The position numbers and the translations under genes were made by a program. A stretch of DNA of 64,000 bases from Paenibacillus sophorae (lineage in GTDB: Bacteria; Bacillota; Bacilli; Paenibacillales; Paenibacillaceae): assembly GCF_018966525.1 (NCBI RefSeq), contig NZ_CP076607.1:3348001-3412000 (forward strand), given 5' to 3'. Positions 7,695 through 15,873 of the stretch are shown here, piece by piece; the stretch's first letter is position 1; every line of letters begins with the position of its first letter. The notes beneath the pieces are model-generated. The model saw only the letters and a program-made list of their open reading frames with translations, was not told where the DNA came from and did not search any database.

Positions 7695-8876
7695 ATGGAG
7701 CAAGAACCGATAGAAATGCTGCAGCCGGCTATGGTAGAGTGGCGCCGTTATTTGCATCAGCATCCGGAGCTGTCGTACCAGGAGCGGGAGACATCGGCTT
7801 TTGTGGCTGAGAAATTGGAAAGCTTTGGGCTTGAAGTGAGGAGAAGCGAGTCTGGTTATGGCGTTATTGGAATATTAAAAGGCGGACAGCCGGGAAAGAC
7901 GGTAGTCCTCCGGGCGGATATGGACGCTCTGCCAATCCAGGACGAGAAGGAATGCGACTATGCTTCACAAAAATCCGGCGTGATGCATGCTTGCGGGCAT
8001 GATGGGCACACCTCCATCCTGCTGGCGGCAGCGAGTTATTACAGCAGCCGCAGGAATGAGCTGCGCGGCGAGGTGCGGTTCCTGTTCCAGCCTGCGGAGG
8101 AGGTATGCCCGGGCGGAGCCCTTGGCATGATCGGTGAAGGCGTGCTGCAAGGAGCCGACGCCGTGTACGGGCTGCACCTGTGGTCTACGCTGCCGATCGG
8201 AACGGTGGCAAGCGCGCCTGGTCCGCTGATGGCGTCGGCGGATGAATTCTTTATCGATATCATCGGCAAGGGAGGGCATGCCGGCATGCCGCACCGGACG
8301 ATCGACAGCATTGCGGCGGGAGCGGCGCTCGTCACGCAGCTTCACAGCATTATCAGCCGCTTCGTAGATCCGCTGCAGCCGGCGGTCTTAAGCGTTGGCA
8401 CCATTCAGGGCGGGTATGCCCAAAATGTTGTTGCTGAACGGTGCCGGATTACCGGAACGGTTCGGGCATACGATACGGAGACACGGGAGCTGCTCAAACG
8501 CAGAGTTGAAGAAATGGTGGCATCCGTTCCCGCGGCCTATGGCGCGGAATCGAAGCTGGATTATTTAATGGGCTATCCGCCGCTCGTTAATGATGAAGGT
8601 GAGGCGGCCCGCTTTTTCCGGGAAGCGCCTGCGGCGCTAGGCAGTTCGGTGAGGGTAGAACGGATCGAAAAGCAGATGCCTGCCGAGGATTTTGCCTATT
8701 ATGTAAAGGAAATTCCCGGGTGCTTTATGTTCGTGGGGGCCGGAAATCCCGAGAAGAACGCGATATATCCGCATCATCACGCCAAATTTGATTTCGACGA
8801 GGAAGCGATGCTGCACGGACTCAAGCTGATGATTGCCATGACGGATTCTTGCCTGAACGAAGCGAAGGCCGAATAA
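7695..8876 (+). CDS. M20 family N-acyl amino acid amidohydrolase
   Basis: The 393-residue protein is an M20 metallo-amidohydrolase of the hippurate hydrolase/IAA-amino acid hydrolase group. Metal ligands are visible in 'HACGHDGHTS' (about residues 98-107), the catalytic and metal Glu pair in 'PAEEVCPGGA' (about 134), 'GLHLWSTLPIG' (about 158) and the last ligand in 'YPHHHAKFD' (about 358). It should release an amino acid from an N-acyl or N-acetyl conjugate in the cytosol; the exact substrate is not decidable. The lid domain (about 175-290) contains 'GKGGHAGMPHRTID'. ATG 7686 is possible, but ATG 7695 has AGGGA at a better distance. It is followed by the CBS gene with its own leader. Confidence 0.9.
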   Translation: MEQEPIEMLQPAMVEWRRYLHQHPELSYQERETSAFVAEKLESFGLEVRRSESGYGVIGILKGGQPGKTVVLRADMDALPIQDEKECDYASQKSGVMHACGHDGHTSILLAAASYYSSRRNELRGEVRFLFQPAEEVCPGGALGMIGEGVLQGADAVYGLHLWSTLPIGTVASAPGPLMASADEFFIDIIGKGGHAGMPHRTIDSIAAGAALVTQLHSIISRFVDPLQPAVLSVGTIQGGYAQNVVAERCRITGTVRAYDTETRELLKRRVEEMVASVPAAYGAESKLDYLMGYPPLVNDEGEAARFFREAPAALGSSVRVERIEKQMPAEDFAYYVKEIPGCFMFVGAGNPEKNAIYPHHHAKFDFDEEAMLHGLKLMIAMTDSCLNEAKAE

Positions 8877-8908
8877 TTTTGCAGTAACAGGAGAACCTAT
8901 TTACGTAA

Positions 8909-8966
8909 TACGGATGGGCCAATGCGCCTTCAGCGCTTCAGCCGGGTATCGGCTGTGTCATCCGTA
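8909..8966 (+). promoter_or_regulatory. Predicted structured leader RNA of the CBS gene (three-stem junction)
   Basis: An outer stem TACGGATG (8909-8916)/CATCCGTA (8959-8966) closes two inner hairpins: GCGC (8924-8927)/GCGC (8933-8936), and CAGCCG (8939-8944)/CGGCTG (8950-8955). All pairs are Watson-Crick. The fold ends about nine bases before the AAAGGAGGG ribosome binding site of the CBS gene. No T run follows, so any control would act on translation or RNA stability. It matched no riboswitch class I could recall. A 17-codon open frame (8914-8967) runs through it but has no ribosome binding site. Confidence 0.45.
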
Positions 8967-8987
8967 AAGCGAAAGGAGGGTTCTTCA

Positions 8988-9425
8988 TTGAAGAAAACAG
9001 TTCAGGAAGTAATGACCACCCAGCCGGTTACGGTGACCCTGCAGGACAACATTTATGAAGCGGCCGTCAAAATGAGAGATAATGACACCGGATTTATTCC
9101 TGTCGTTGATTTCTCCGACGGCAATACGCTCATCGGCGTTGTTACCGACCGCGACCTTGTCATCCGTGGATATGCGGAGAAGCATTCGGGATCGACATCG
9201 GTGGAGAAAGTAATGACAACAGGAATTCGCTGCGCCTCGCAATCCACCTCGGTCGATGAAGCCGCCGAATTGATGGCTTCGCAGCAAATTCGCCGCCTGC
9301 CGGTTACGGACGGCAAAAAGCTGATTGGAGTCGTGTCCATCGGCGACTTGGCGGTGCGTAATATTTTTGCGGACAATGCCGGAGCCGCGCTGTCCGATAT
9401 CTCCGAGCAGCATGGCCTGCATTAG
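8988..9425 (+). CDS. Tandem CBS domain protein
   Basis: The 145-residue protein consists of two CBS domains only (about residues 8-62 and 74-128), seen as 'VMTTQPVTVTLQDNIYEAA...IGVVTDRDLVIR' and 'VMTTGIRCASQSTSVDEAAELM...IGVVSIGDLAV'. Such stand-alone Bateman pairs bind adenine nucleotides and act as energy or ligand sensors; B. subtilis YhcV is a similar example. The start is TTG 8988, seven bases after a near-perfect AAAGGAGGG ribosome binding site; the open frame continues upstream to 8922 but that part has a different character and covers the leader stem. A terminator follows, so it is a one-gene unit. The partner it regulates is unknown. Confidence 0.9.
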   Translation: MKKTVQEVMTTQPVTVTLQDNIYEAAVKMRDNDTGFIPVVDFSDGNTLIGVVTDRDLVIRGYAEKHSGSTSVEKVMTTGIRCASQSTSVDEAAELMASQQIRRLPVTDGKKLIGVVSIGDLAVRNIFADNAGAALSDISEQHGLH

Positions 9426-9441
9426 AACTGTTCTTATCTAT

Positions 9442-9475
9442 AAGCTCATTCCCGGGTTGCCGGGATGGGCTTTTT
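9442..9475 (+). terminator. Rho-independent terminator after the CBS gene
   Basis: AAGCTCATTCCCGG (9442-9455) pairs imperfectly with CCGGGATGGGCTT, followed by five T. Confidence 0.85.
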
Positions 9476-9532
9476 CCTATGTGCAGCGAATTAGAGAAGA
9501 TAGAATTTGCAAGAAGGATGGATGTGATTAAC

Positions 9533-11245
9533 ATGGGGCCGTGTCTAGTGCGCAAAGACCGGACAGTGCTGCTGGATTGCAGCCACCCGGAATTCGAAGC
9601 GGCCCGGGACCGTCTGCCGATGTTCGCGGAGCTGGTCAAGAGCCCTCCGCTCTATCATACATACCGGATAACTCCGCTGTCGCTGTGGAATGCGGCTGCG
9701 CTGGGAGCCTCGGCAGACGGAATCGCGGAATGCCTTGAGCTTTTGTCCGGTCGCGGGCTGCCTTCCGGGTTATCGGAAGAGATTAAGCTGCTGATGTCCA
9801 GATATGGGAGACTTACTTTATATTCGGCAGATGGAGAGGAGAGGCTGCTGCTGCGCGGAGACAGCGAAGAGTTGCTGAATGAGCCGGAGGTGGCAGCGGC
9901 TGCAGCCGCCTGCGGTTTCCACAGAACAGGTCCGGTTGAAATGACCGGAAACGCCGCCCGCCGGGGAATGTTGAAGCAGGAGCTGGCCGGGGCCGGATAT
10001 CCGGTACTGGACAGCGCCGGTTACCATGAGGGCGAAGCGCTGGATATCAGCTGGAAGGAAGGCGATGATTCCTTTGAACTGAGGGATTACCAGCGGGAAG
10101 CGGCTGAACGGTTCGAAGCTATCGGCGGCAGCGGGATTATCGTTCTGCCCTGCGGTGCGGGCAAGACAATCGTCGGTCTGGCTGTGCTGGAGGCTTCAAA
10201 TTACGAGACGCTAATCCTTACGTCCAATGCAACCTCGGTCCGTCAATGGACTGAGGAGCTGAAGATGCGAACCAATCTGGCTCCCGAATCCATCGGTGAA
10301 TATACCGGCGAACGACGTCAGGTGCGGCCGGTTACGGTCGCCACCTATCAAATGCTGACGCACCGCGTTGCCAAAGGTGACGGGTTTAAGCATATGGGGC
10401 TCTTCAATGAACGGAATTGGGGGCTGATCATTTACGACGAAGTACATTTGCTCCCCGCTCCGGTCTTTCGGGCAACAGCCGAGATTCAGGCTACACGCCG
10501 TCTTGGCCTTACCGCTACACTGGTCAGAGAAGATGGGCGGGAGGGGGATGTTTTCTCCCTGATTGGTCCCAAAATCTATGACTGCCCCTGGAAGACGCTG
10601 GAGCGCCGGGGCTGGATCGCTGCCGTCCAGTGTCTGGAAGTTCCTGTGCCAATGGAACCGGAGCTGAAGAAGCGGTATCTGTACGGGACGGCAAAAGAGA
10701 AGTTTCGTCTCGCTTCGGCCAATCCCGTCAAAGCGGAAATAGCGGTGAAGATTATCAAGGCGCACAAGGGAGCGTCCATTCTTGTCATCGGCCAGTATCT
10801 TGACCAGCTCACGGAGCTAGCTGCAATCGTCGGAGCTCCGGTCATTACCGGAAAGACACCGCAGAAAGAGCGGTTAAAGTTGTACAACGCATTTAATGAA
10901 GGCATTTTACCGGTGCTGGTCGTATCCAAGGTTGCCAACTTTGCCGTCAATCTTCCGGATGCTTCGGTTGCCATCGAGGTGTCGGGCGCGTTCGGCTCCC
11001 GTCAGGAAGAAGCGCAGCGGCTGGGCCGGGTGCTGCGCCCGAAGCAGGGAGACAACCGGGCTTTTTTCTATACGCTGGTAACGGAAGACAGCAGAGAGCA
11101 GGAGTTCGCGCTTCGCCGGCGGCTGTTTCTGACGGAGCAGGGCTATGAGTACACCGTGATGCCTAAGTTCTGCGAAGAAAGCGAGATACGATTCGAAGAA
11201 CCGGAATGCGAGAATCCGCACAAAGAGGAGGCTTCAGGATCATAA
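9533..11245 (+). CDS. XPB-type superfamily 2 DNA helicase
   Basis: The protein has an N-terminal damage-recognition-like domain (about residues 4-100: 'LVRKDRTVLL', 'FAELVKSPP', 'YRITPLSLWNAAALG', 'SGRGLPSG') and then two RecA-like domains. Motifs in order are Q-motif region 'LRDYQREAAE', Walker A 'LPCGAGKT', DEVH box 'IIYDEVHLLP', motif III 'LTATLVREDG' including the RED motif typical of XPB, and motif VI 'QRLGRVLRPK'. It should be an ATP-dependent 3'-5' DNA translocase used in DNA repair or duplex opening; family knowledge comes from archaeal, actinobacterial and eukaryotic XPB. ATG 9533 is chosen because it begins the conserved domain cleanly and follows AAGGATGG; ATG 9518 and 9479 are alternatives. 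Its stop overlaps the next gene's start (TAATG). Confidence 0.92.
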   Translation: MGPCLVRKDRTVLLDCSHPEFEAARDRLPMFAELVKSPPLYHTYRITPLSLWNAAALGASADGIAECLELLSGRGLPSGLSEEIKLLMSRYGRLTLYSADGEERLLLRGDSEELLNEPEVAAAAAACGFHRTGPVEMTGNAARRGMLKQELAGAGYPVLDSAGYHEGEALDISWKEGDDSFELRDYQREAAERFEAIGGSGIIVLPCGAGKTIVGLAVLEASNYETLILTSNATSVRQWTEELKMRTNLAPESIGEYTGERRQVRPVTVATYQMLTHRVAKGDGFKHMGLFNERNWGLIIYDEVHLLPAPVFRATAEIQATRRLGLTATLVREDGREGDVFSLIGPKIYDCPWKTLERRGWIAAVQCLEVPVPMEPELKKRYLYGTAKEKFRLASANPVKAEIAVKIIKAHKGASILVIGQYLDQLTELAAIVGAPVITGKTPQKERLKLYNAFNEGILPVLVVSKVANFAVNLPDASVAIEVSGAFGSRQEEAQRLGRVLRPKQGDNRAFFYTLVTEDSREQEFALRRRLFLTEQGYEYTVMPKFCEESEIRFEEPECENPHKEEASGS

Positions 11246-13194
11246 TGACGATGAATGACCGGCGAACCAGAAATGGAGATGCGGAGCTTCAGAGGCTGTC
11301 CGGCCAGGCATGTGAAGTGCTCAAACGAATTTGCGCGGCACATGCGGACCATCCGTTTCAGGAAGGGAAGGAAGATTCGCTTCGTCCGTTTGAGATGACC
11401 CGTGCCGAATTCAGGTTGGCGCTTTCGGAGCTTTGGCGGGAAGGATGGCTTGTTGCGGTTCGGAAAATTGGGGGTGCGAAACTATTCTTTATTCCGTCCG
11501 GAAGATGGGAGGCTGCGCAAAGCAGACTTTTCCCTATAAATCCTTCCACCTTGAGTTCAGACGGGATTCAACTGTCCGCCCTGGCGGGCCAGGGGCTGGC
11601 GGGAGAACTGTTTCGCGTCCTGCTGTTTGCGGCGGAGGAAGGACTACCACTAACCACCAAAGGGGCCGTCCATAAAAAATATGTTAACTTGCTCGCCGCT
11701 AAGCTTCAACTGAACGAGGGTAATTTGCAGGGGCTGGGTCTGCGCTCGCCGTATCCGGATAATTATCCACTCCCCGCAATCTTGGCTATTGATCTCCTGC
11801 TTCATCTGGGGCTGCTTGAGCGAAGTCAGCAGGCTTATTCGCTCGCGGCCCCTTCGGTGGAGAATTGGCTGCGCCTTGATGACAGCGAAATGTTTACGCT
11901 TCTTCTAGACGCAGTCTCCCGGCGATACGGCCGCCGGACAGCAGCCGATCGGCATTTCCGCTGTCTGATCGCTCGCCCCGAACATATTCCGGGCCGCTGG
12001 TATTCGCTGGAGGATACAATCGGCTGGATGGAGGCGCAAGGATTGTCTGCGCCCGGGGAAAGAGACACGCTTGCGGAGGCATCCATCGCATGGCTGAACT
12101 GCCTTGCCGGATTCGGCTGGTGCGAAGTCGGCATCTCCGCCGGCGAAACCCCTTGCTTCCGCTGGACATCCGTGAAGCCGCCAGCGGAGAAGCCTATGCT
12201 GAAGGGAGGTCAAGCTGCGGAGCGGATTATCGTGCAGCCGGATCTTGAGGTGCTCGTCCCGGAGGAGACGCCCTATAGGCTTCGCTGGAGTCTGGCCTGC
12301 TTCGCTGAGCTGGCTCAGTGCGATTGCATGTGGAGCTTCAGACTGACTAGGGAACGGCTGGCGTGGGCATGCGGAAGAGGGATGTCTCCGCAAGAGATCA
12401 TCGCCTGGCTGGAAAGATTCACGGATAACGGCCTGCCTGGCGAGGTCAGAGCCGTACTCGGCCAATGGAGCCGCGATATCGGCCGTACAGCGCTTGCAGA
12501 GACACTGGTGCTCACCTGCAGAAACGAACAGGATGCCGATTTGATTGCCGGGCATCCCAGGCTGCAGGGCAGTCTTGAAAGGCTCGGACCACGCCATTTC
12601 GGCGTCAACCGTGACCGGATTGGCCTGATCCGCAAGGAGCTCGCTTCAGCGGGTATGGCTCCCCTGGAAGGGCAACCCAGCCGAAGCGATGAAGCGACAA
12701 GTGAGGACGGGCTGCTCCGTCTGAGCAGCCCCCATTCCGCGGAGAGCGAACCTGGCCCCCGATTTGCTCTGCCAACCGTTCCGGCCGCAGGGCTGTGGTA
12801 CGGCGATGATTATGCCGCTGCTCTGCCGAAGGAGATGCCGCCAACGCTTAAGTCTGCCAAGGAATTATGGCCGGATTCGGCGGATGTCCCGTCCATGTGG
12901 ATCAAAGAAAGGCGCCGATACCACGCTTCAACTAATCGTTTAATTATGGAACAGGCAATAAAATGGGGGACAAAGGTAAGGCTGACTATGGAAGAACGGA
13001 CATGCGAATTTATTCCCTCCCGCATATTGCCGGGAGCGTGGAGGGTATCCGGATATTTACTCGGCGAATCTGGTGAAACTTCGCAAGAACGGGAGTTTTC
13101 CGACGGGGACTGGGACAAGATTCAGCTCGTTGTCCCCTCTTTTCCCACCCTTCCCCCTTCTGCTCCAGGCGGCGGTTGTGGTATGATGGGATAG
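11245..13194 (+). CDS. XPB-helicase-associated protein
   Basis: The 649-residue protein overlaps the helicase gene by one base (TAATG), so the two should be translated together. Residues about 325-420 repeat the pattern of the helicase's own N-terminal domain: 'IVQPDLEVLVP', 'FAEL' , 'RLTRERLAWACGRG', 'IIAWLE', 'GLPGEV', 'WSRDIGRT'. This is the XPB/Ssl2 N-terminal type (Helicase_C_3, PF13625). The first 300 residues include winged-helix-like segments ('MTRAEFRLALSELWREGWLVAV'). No Walker motif or nuclease signature is seen, so it is a partner rather than an enzyme. Actinobacteria carry a similar gene beside XPB (the Rv0861c/Rv0862c pair, from memory). The C-terminal tail ends in a Pro/Gly-rich stretch. 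Confidence 0.8.
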   Translation: MTMNDRRTRNGDAELQRLSGQACEVLKRICAAHADHPFQEGKEDSLRPFEMTRAEFRLALSELWREGWLVAVRKIGGAKLFFIPSGRWEAAQSRLFPINPSTLSSDGIQLSALAGQGLAGELFRVLLFAAEEGLPLTTKGAVHKKYVNLLAAKLQLNEGNLQGLGLRSPYPDNYPLPAILAIDLLLHLGLLERSQQAYSLAAPSVENWLRLDDSEMFTLLLDAVSRRYGRRTAADRHFRCLIARPEHIPGRWYSLEDTIGWMEAQGLSAPGERDTLAEASIAWLNCLAGFGWCEVGISAGETPCFRWTSVKPPAEKPMLKGGQAAERIIVQPDLEVLVPEETPYRLRWSLACFAELAQCDCMWSFRLTRERLAWACGRGMSPQEIIAWLERFTDNGLPGEVRAVLGQWSRDIGRTALAETLVLTCRNEQDADLIAGHPRLQGSLERLGPRHFGVNRDRIGLIRKELASAGMAPLEGQPSRSDEATSEDGLLRLSSPHSAESEPGPRFALPTVPAAGLWYGDDYAAALPKEMPPTLKSAKELWPDSADVPSMWIKERRRYHASTNRLIMEQAIKWGTKVRLTMEERTCEFIPSRILPGAWRVSGYLLGESGETSQEREFSDGDWDKIQLVVPSFPTLPPSAPGGGCGMMG

Positions 13195-13232
13195 TCCACC
13201 CGAAAAGTGGAACATTCATTACGGAAGTCGAG

Positions 13233-13679
13233 ATGAAATTCATGAGCGTAGCGGAATATAATACGGTCGATATGGCCGAAGTGCTGACAAACGCCTATGA
13301 ATTGGGCGATATGATTAATCAATCCGCCGAAGTGGCGGATTATTTATACTGGAAGGGGCGGGTTGCCGCTAATTCCGATATCCAGAACCTGATCAAAAAG
13401 CTTCGGAGCAAAAAAGAACTGTTCGAGGAAACCCAGCGTTTCGGCCATTTCCATCCGAATTATCATGCAGCCAAGGAAGAGGTTGCGGCGGTGGAGGCTG
13501 AACTGGATGAATTCGAGGAGGTTGCCCGTTTTAAGCTGGCAGAGAAGGCGCTGGACGATATGCTCCATTCCATGTCGGAGACGATTGCCTTTGCGGTTTC
13601 GGACAGCATCAAGGTTCCCGGCAATGATCCTTTGCCTAAAGGCGGCTGCGGCAGCGGAGGCAAATGCTCCTGCGGCTGA
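13233..13679 (+). CDS. ricF: YlbF/RicF, subunit of the Y-complex
   Basis: The 148-residue helical protein matches YlbF: 'ETQRFGHFHPNYHAAK', 'VAAVEAELDEFEEVARFK', 'AISVSD..KVPGNDP'-like segment, and a C-terminal cysteine motif 'GGCGSGGKCSCG' with three cysteines. In B. subtilis RicF (YlbF), RicA (YmcA) and RicT (YaaT) form a complex with Fe-S clusters that controls mRNA processing by RNase Y and affects sporulation, competence and biofilm formation; the cysteines serve as cluster ligands. The start ATG 13233 follows GGAAG at five bases; ATG 13242 is possible. It precedes ylbG with the same order as in B. subtilis. Confidence 0.92.
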   Translation: MKFMSVAEYNTVDMAEVLTNAYELGDMINQSAEVADYLYWKGRVAANSDIQNLIKKLRSKKELFEETQRFGHFHPNYHAAKEEVAAVEAELDEFEEVARFKLAEKALDDMLHSMSETIAFAVSDSIKVPGNDPLPKGGCGSGGKCSCG

Positions 13680-13719
13680 TCCGCCGAAGGAAGCCATAGA
13701 CAGAAAGGCGGAGAAACGC

Positions 13720-13983
13720 ATGATTGCGGAACGCACAGGTTATATCATTTGGGTCAGCGACGTAAAAGCCGCGCGAAATTTGGAGAAATACGGCACCCTG
13801 CATTACATTTCACGCAAAATGCACTACGCGGTCATGTATGTAAATACGGACCGTGCAGAGGAAATTATGAAGAACGTGCGAAGACTGTCTTACGTGCGCA
13901 AGATCGAACGTTCGTATCGGAATGAGTTGAAGACGGAGTACTCCGGCAGCGAACCGGACAAGACCCGCTATTACGGATTATAA
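13720..13983 (+). CDS. ylbG: YlbG family protein (DUF2129)
   Basis: The 87-residue protein matches YlbG: 'GYIIWVSDVKAARNLEKYG', 'HYISRKMHYAVMYVN' and 'RRLSYVRKIERSYR'. The function is unknown. It lies 40 bases after ricF and shares its transcript. The start ATG 13720 has AAAGGCGGAG eight bases upstream. A longer open frame overlapping ricF exists in the same phase but is not credible because it would overlap the conserved YlbF cysteine tail. Confidence 0.9.
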   Translation: MIAERTGYIIWVSDVKAARNLEKYGTLHYISRKMHYAVMYVNTDRAEEIMKNVRRLSYVRKIERSYRNELKTEYSGSEPDKTRYYGL

Positions 13984-14037
13984 GTCATAGCATCTCGCCC
14001 GGCAGACAGCAGGCCTGTTCGCGGTATCTCTTTAGCC

Positions 14038-14078
14038 AAAAAGGAAGAAGTCCGCCTCCTGGACCTCTTCCTTTTTTT
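14038..14078 (+). terminator. Rho-independent terminator after ylbG
   Basis: AAAGGAAGAAGTCC pairs with GGACCTCTTCCTTT (one mismatch), followed by a seven-base T run. Confidence 0.9.
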
Positions 14079-14134
14079 GTATTTTTTCAAACGGGATCCG
14101 GTTCTTAATAATCAGCTGACCCGCATTATTCTTT

Positions 14135-14184
14135 GGGAAAATATTCCCGGATTTTATTGGGAGTTAATAGTATAGTCCTATAAT
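14135..14184 (+). promoter_or_regulatory. Promoter with upstream inverted repeat for the CBS-GGDEF gene
   Basis: TTGGGA (14157-14162) and TATAAT (14179-14184) are 16 bases apart. A 14-base inverted repeat, GGGAA-AATA-TTCCC (14135-14148), sits nine bases before the -35 box and could be an operator. The predicted transcript has a leader of about 160 bases with no riboswitch that I recognise. The 14079-14351 gap holds nothing else. Confidence 0.5.
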
Positions 14185-14351
14185 CAAAATAATATCATGA
14201 TTTGACGAAGCGGATATCAACTACGAATTGGTAGCGGAGACGAACATGCGTCACTATAATGCTGATTTTCAATAGCCCAATATTCTACGGGAAGCGTACC
14301 CTTCTGTGCAGGATCGGACAGCCGCTTCTTCTTGGAAAGGAGCCTAGGTTG

Positions 14352-15317
14352 ATGCAGAATAAAGTTGGAGAAATAAGCCAGGCAATTCCGAGCATCGCTC
14401 CTGGTACCCGGTGTGAACGCGTGGACCGGATTTTTAAAGAAAATCCAGCACTTCATGGGGTGGCAGTAACGGAGGATGATTATCCAATCGCTCTGATTAT
14501 GAGGGTGAGATTTTACCAGAGAATCGGGACTTTATACGGCTACACAGTGTATATGGAAAGACCTGTACAGCTCATAATGGACCCTGATCCTCTGGTGGTT
14601 GATTATGATTGCCCCATAACTGAAGTCAGCAAGCTTGCGATGGGACGTGACAAAGAGAAGCTGTACGACGATGTGGTGGTCACATGCGGCGGTCAGCTGT
14701 ACGGCGCGGTCAGCGTCAGGGACTTGCTGCTTCATTTTGCCGAAATTCAAGCCGAGACAGCGAGTTTCATGAATCCACTGACCGGACTTCCAGGAAATGT
14801 GAGCATAAGCGAGTGGTTGAGGGGATCGTTGGCACAGGAGCACTACAGCGTGCTTTATTTTGACCTCGACAATTTCAAGGCTTATAACGATACTTATGGC
14901 TTCAAGGAAGGGGACCGGCTGCTTCAGTGGACGGCGGATCTTATAAAAAACGGCATGACTCCCGCAGGAGGACTTGTCGGACATATTGGAGGGGACGATT
15001 TTATCGTCATTCTGGATCACCACCATTACAGCGAATGCTGCCGGTCGGTCTTGCGTGCGTTCGATGAGACGATTAGGGGCTTCTACTCCGAGGCGCATTT
15101 CATGAGACAGTCGGTCCTGACCGAGAACCGCTCGGGAAAATTGGAAGAAATCCCGCTTGTATCGCTATCGGTTGCCGTTGTAACTAACCGCTTTCGCAGT
15201 TTCGGTTCAATTGAAGAGATTTCTGCTGAAGCTGCAAGCCTGAAAAAAAGATGCAAGCTGCATAGGGGCAGCTGTCTGATCGACGACAGTCATTTGGAGC
15301 CCCGGGCTTATGTATAG
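14352..15317 (+). CDS. CBS-like/GGDEF domain protein, probable diguanylate cyclase
   Basis: The 321-residue protein has an N-terminal CBS-like sensory half (about residues 1-130: 'RIFKENPALHGVAVTEDDYPIALIM', 'CGGQLYGAVSVRDLL') and a GGDEF domain (about 140-310). The metal/substrate region 'YFDLDNFKAYNDTYGFKEGDRLL' is intact and the active-site motif is GGDDF, an acceptable variant. No RxxD inhibitory site lies five residues before it, unlike the cyclase at the window start. It has no membrane segment. ATG 14352 has GGAAAGGAG nine bases upstream; TTG 14349 is an immediate alternative. It probably makes cyclic di-GMP in response to a small ligand; a degenerate receptor role is less likely. Confidence 0.87.
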   Translation: MQNKVGEISQAIPSIAPGTRCERVDRIFKENPALHGVAVTEDDYPIALIMRVRFYQRIGTLYGYTVYMERPVQLIMDPDPLVVDYDCPITEVSKLAMGRDKEKLYDDVVVTCGGQLYGAVSVRDLLLHFAEIQAETASFMNPLTGLPGNVSISEWLRGSLAQEHYSVLYFDLDNFKAYNDTYGFKEGDRLLQWTADLIKNGMTPAGGLVGHIGGDDFIVILDHHHYSECCRSVLRAFDETIRGFYSEAHFMRQSVLTENRSGKLEEIPLVSLSVAVVTNRFRSFGSIEEISAEAASLKKRCKLHRGSCLIDDSHLEPRAYV

Positions 15318-15412
15318 CCCCTCCGGTTCAAACTTGTATATCCCGCTCCTGTGATGGTAAGATGTCATCAATACATGCGCGCCGAGTCTCTTTATGGTGG
15401 AGTGTGATAACT

Positions 15413-15850
15413 ATGCGCGATAATAAGACCGGCAGCTGGGGCGTTCACGAGCCGTTCTATGTTATGCTGAATGAGTACAGAATTGCCGACCTTGTGATCA
15501 CAGCCCATGCGAGAAGCCGGTATGAGGGCCGGGGCCAGAGCGACGGACAGCCCGGCAAAGATGCCGCTTACTGGCTGTGGCAGTGTCTCAAGCAAAAAAG
15601 GGTGCGGGCGCATTCTCCGGCGGAGCCGGAAATGTATGTGGTTGATAATGATCTTGTGATGGCGGCGCGCATTGTGGAAATTCCGGACGAGTCCGATCTT
15701 TACGGGAACCCGCTCTACAAGCTGATCGTCGTTTCGTTTCTGGGGAAAATGTCGGAAAATATAGATCTTAGGGATCTGAAGACTTATTATGCCCGGCAGC
15801 AAAGTTCACGGCGGACAACCCTCATGCAGAGCGGCCGGAAGAGACGGTAA
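15413..15850 (+). CDS. Conserved-looking protein of unknown function
   Basis: The 145-residue soluble protein is not recognised. It contains 'ITAHARSRYEGRG' (about residues 28-40), reminiscent of the 'HAxxRMxxRG' motif in small DUF4258 or RelE-like proteins, then 'YVVDNDLVMAARIVE' and 'YKLIVVSFLGKM', which look like consecutive beta strands, and a very basic tail ending in GRKRR. That pattern suggests an RNA- or DNA-binding fold, but this is inference only. The ATG at 15413 follows GGAGTG by 10 bases; the upstream extension to 15362 is unlikely. It is followed by a terminator. Confidence 0.6.
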   Translation: MRDNKTGSWGVHEPFYVMLNEYRIADLVITAHARSRYEGRGQSDGQPGKDAAYWLWQCLKQKRVRAHSPAEPEMYVVDNDLVMAARIVEIPDESDLYGNPLYKLIVVSFLGKMSENIDLRDLKTYYARQQSSRRTTLMQSGRKRR

Positions 15851-15873
15851 CAGGAAGTAAACCATATGGCGAA

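Noticed and set aside
8914..8967. Seventeen-codon open frame inside the CBS leader
   Set aside because: No ribosome binding site stands before it and its codons are fixed by the stem pairing.
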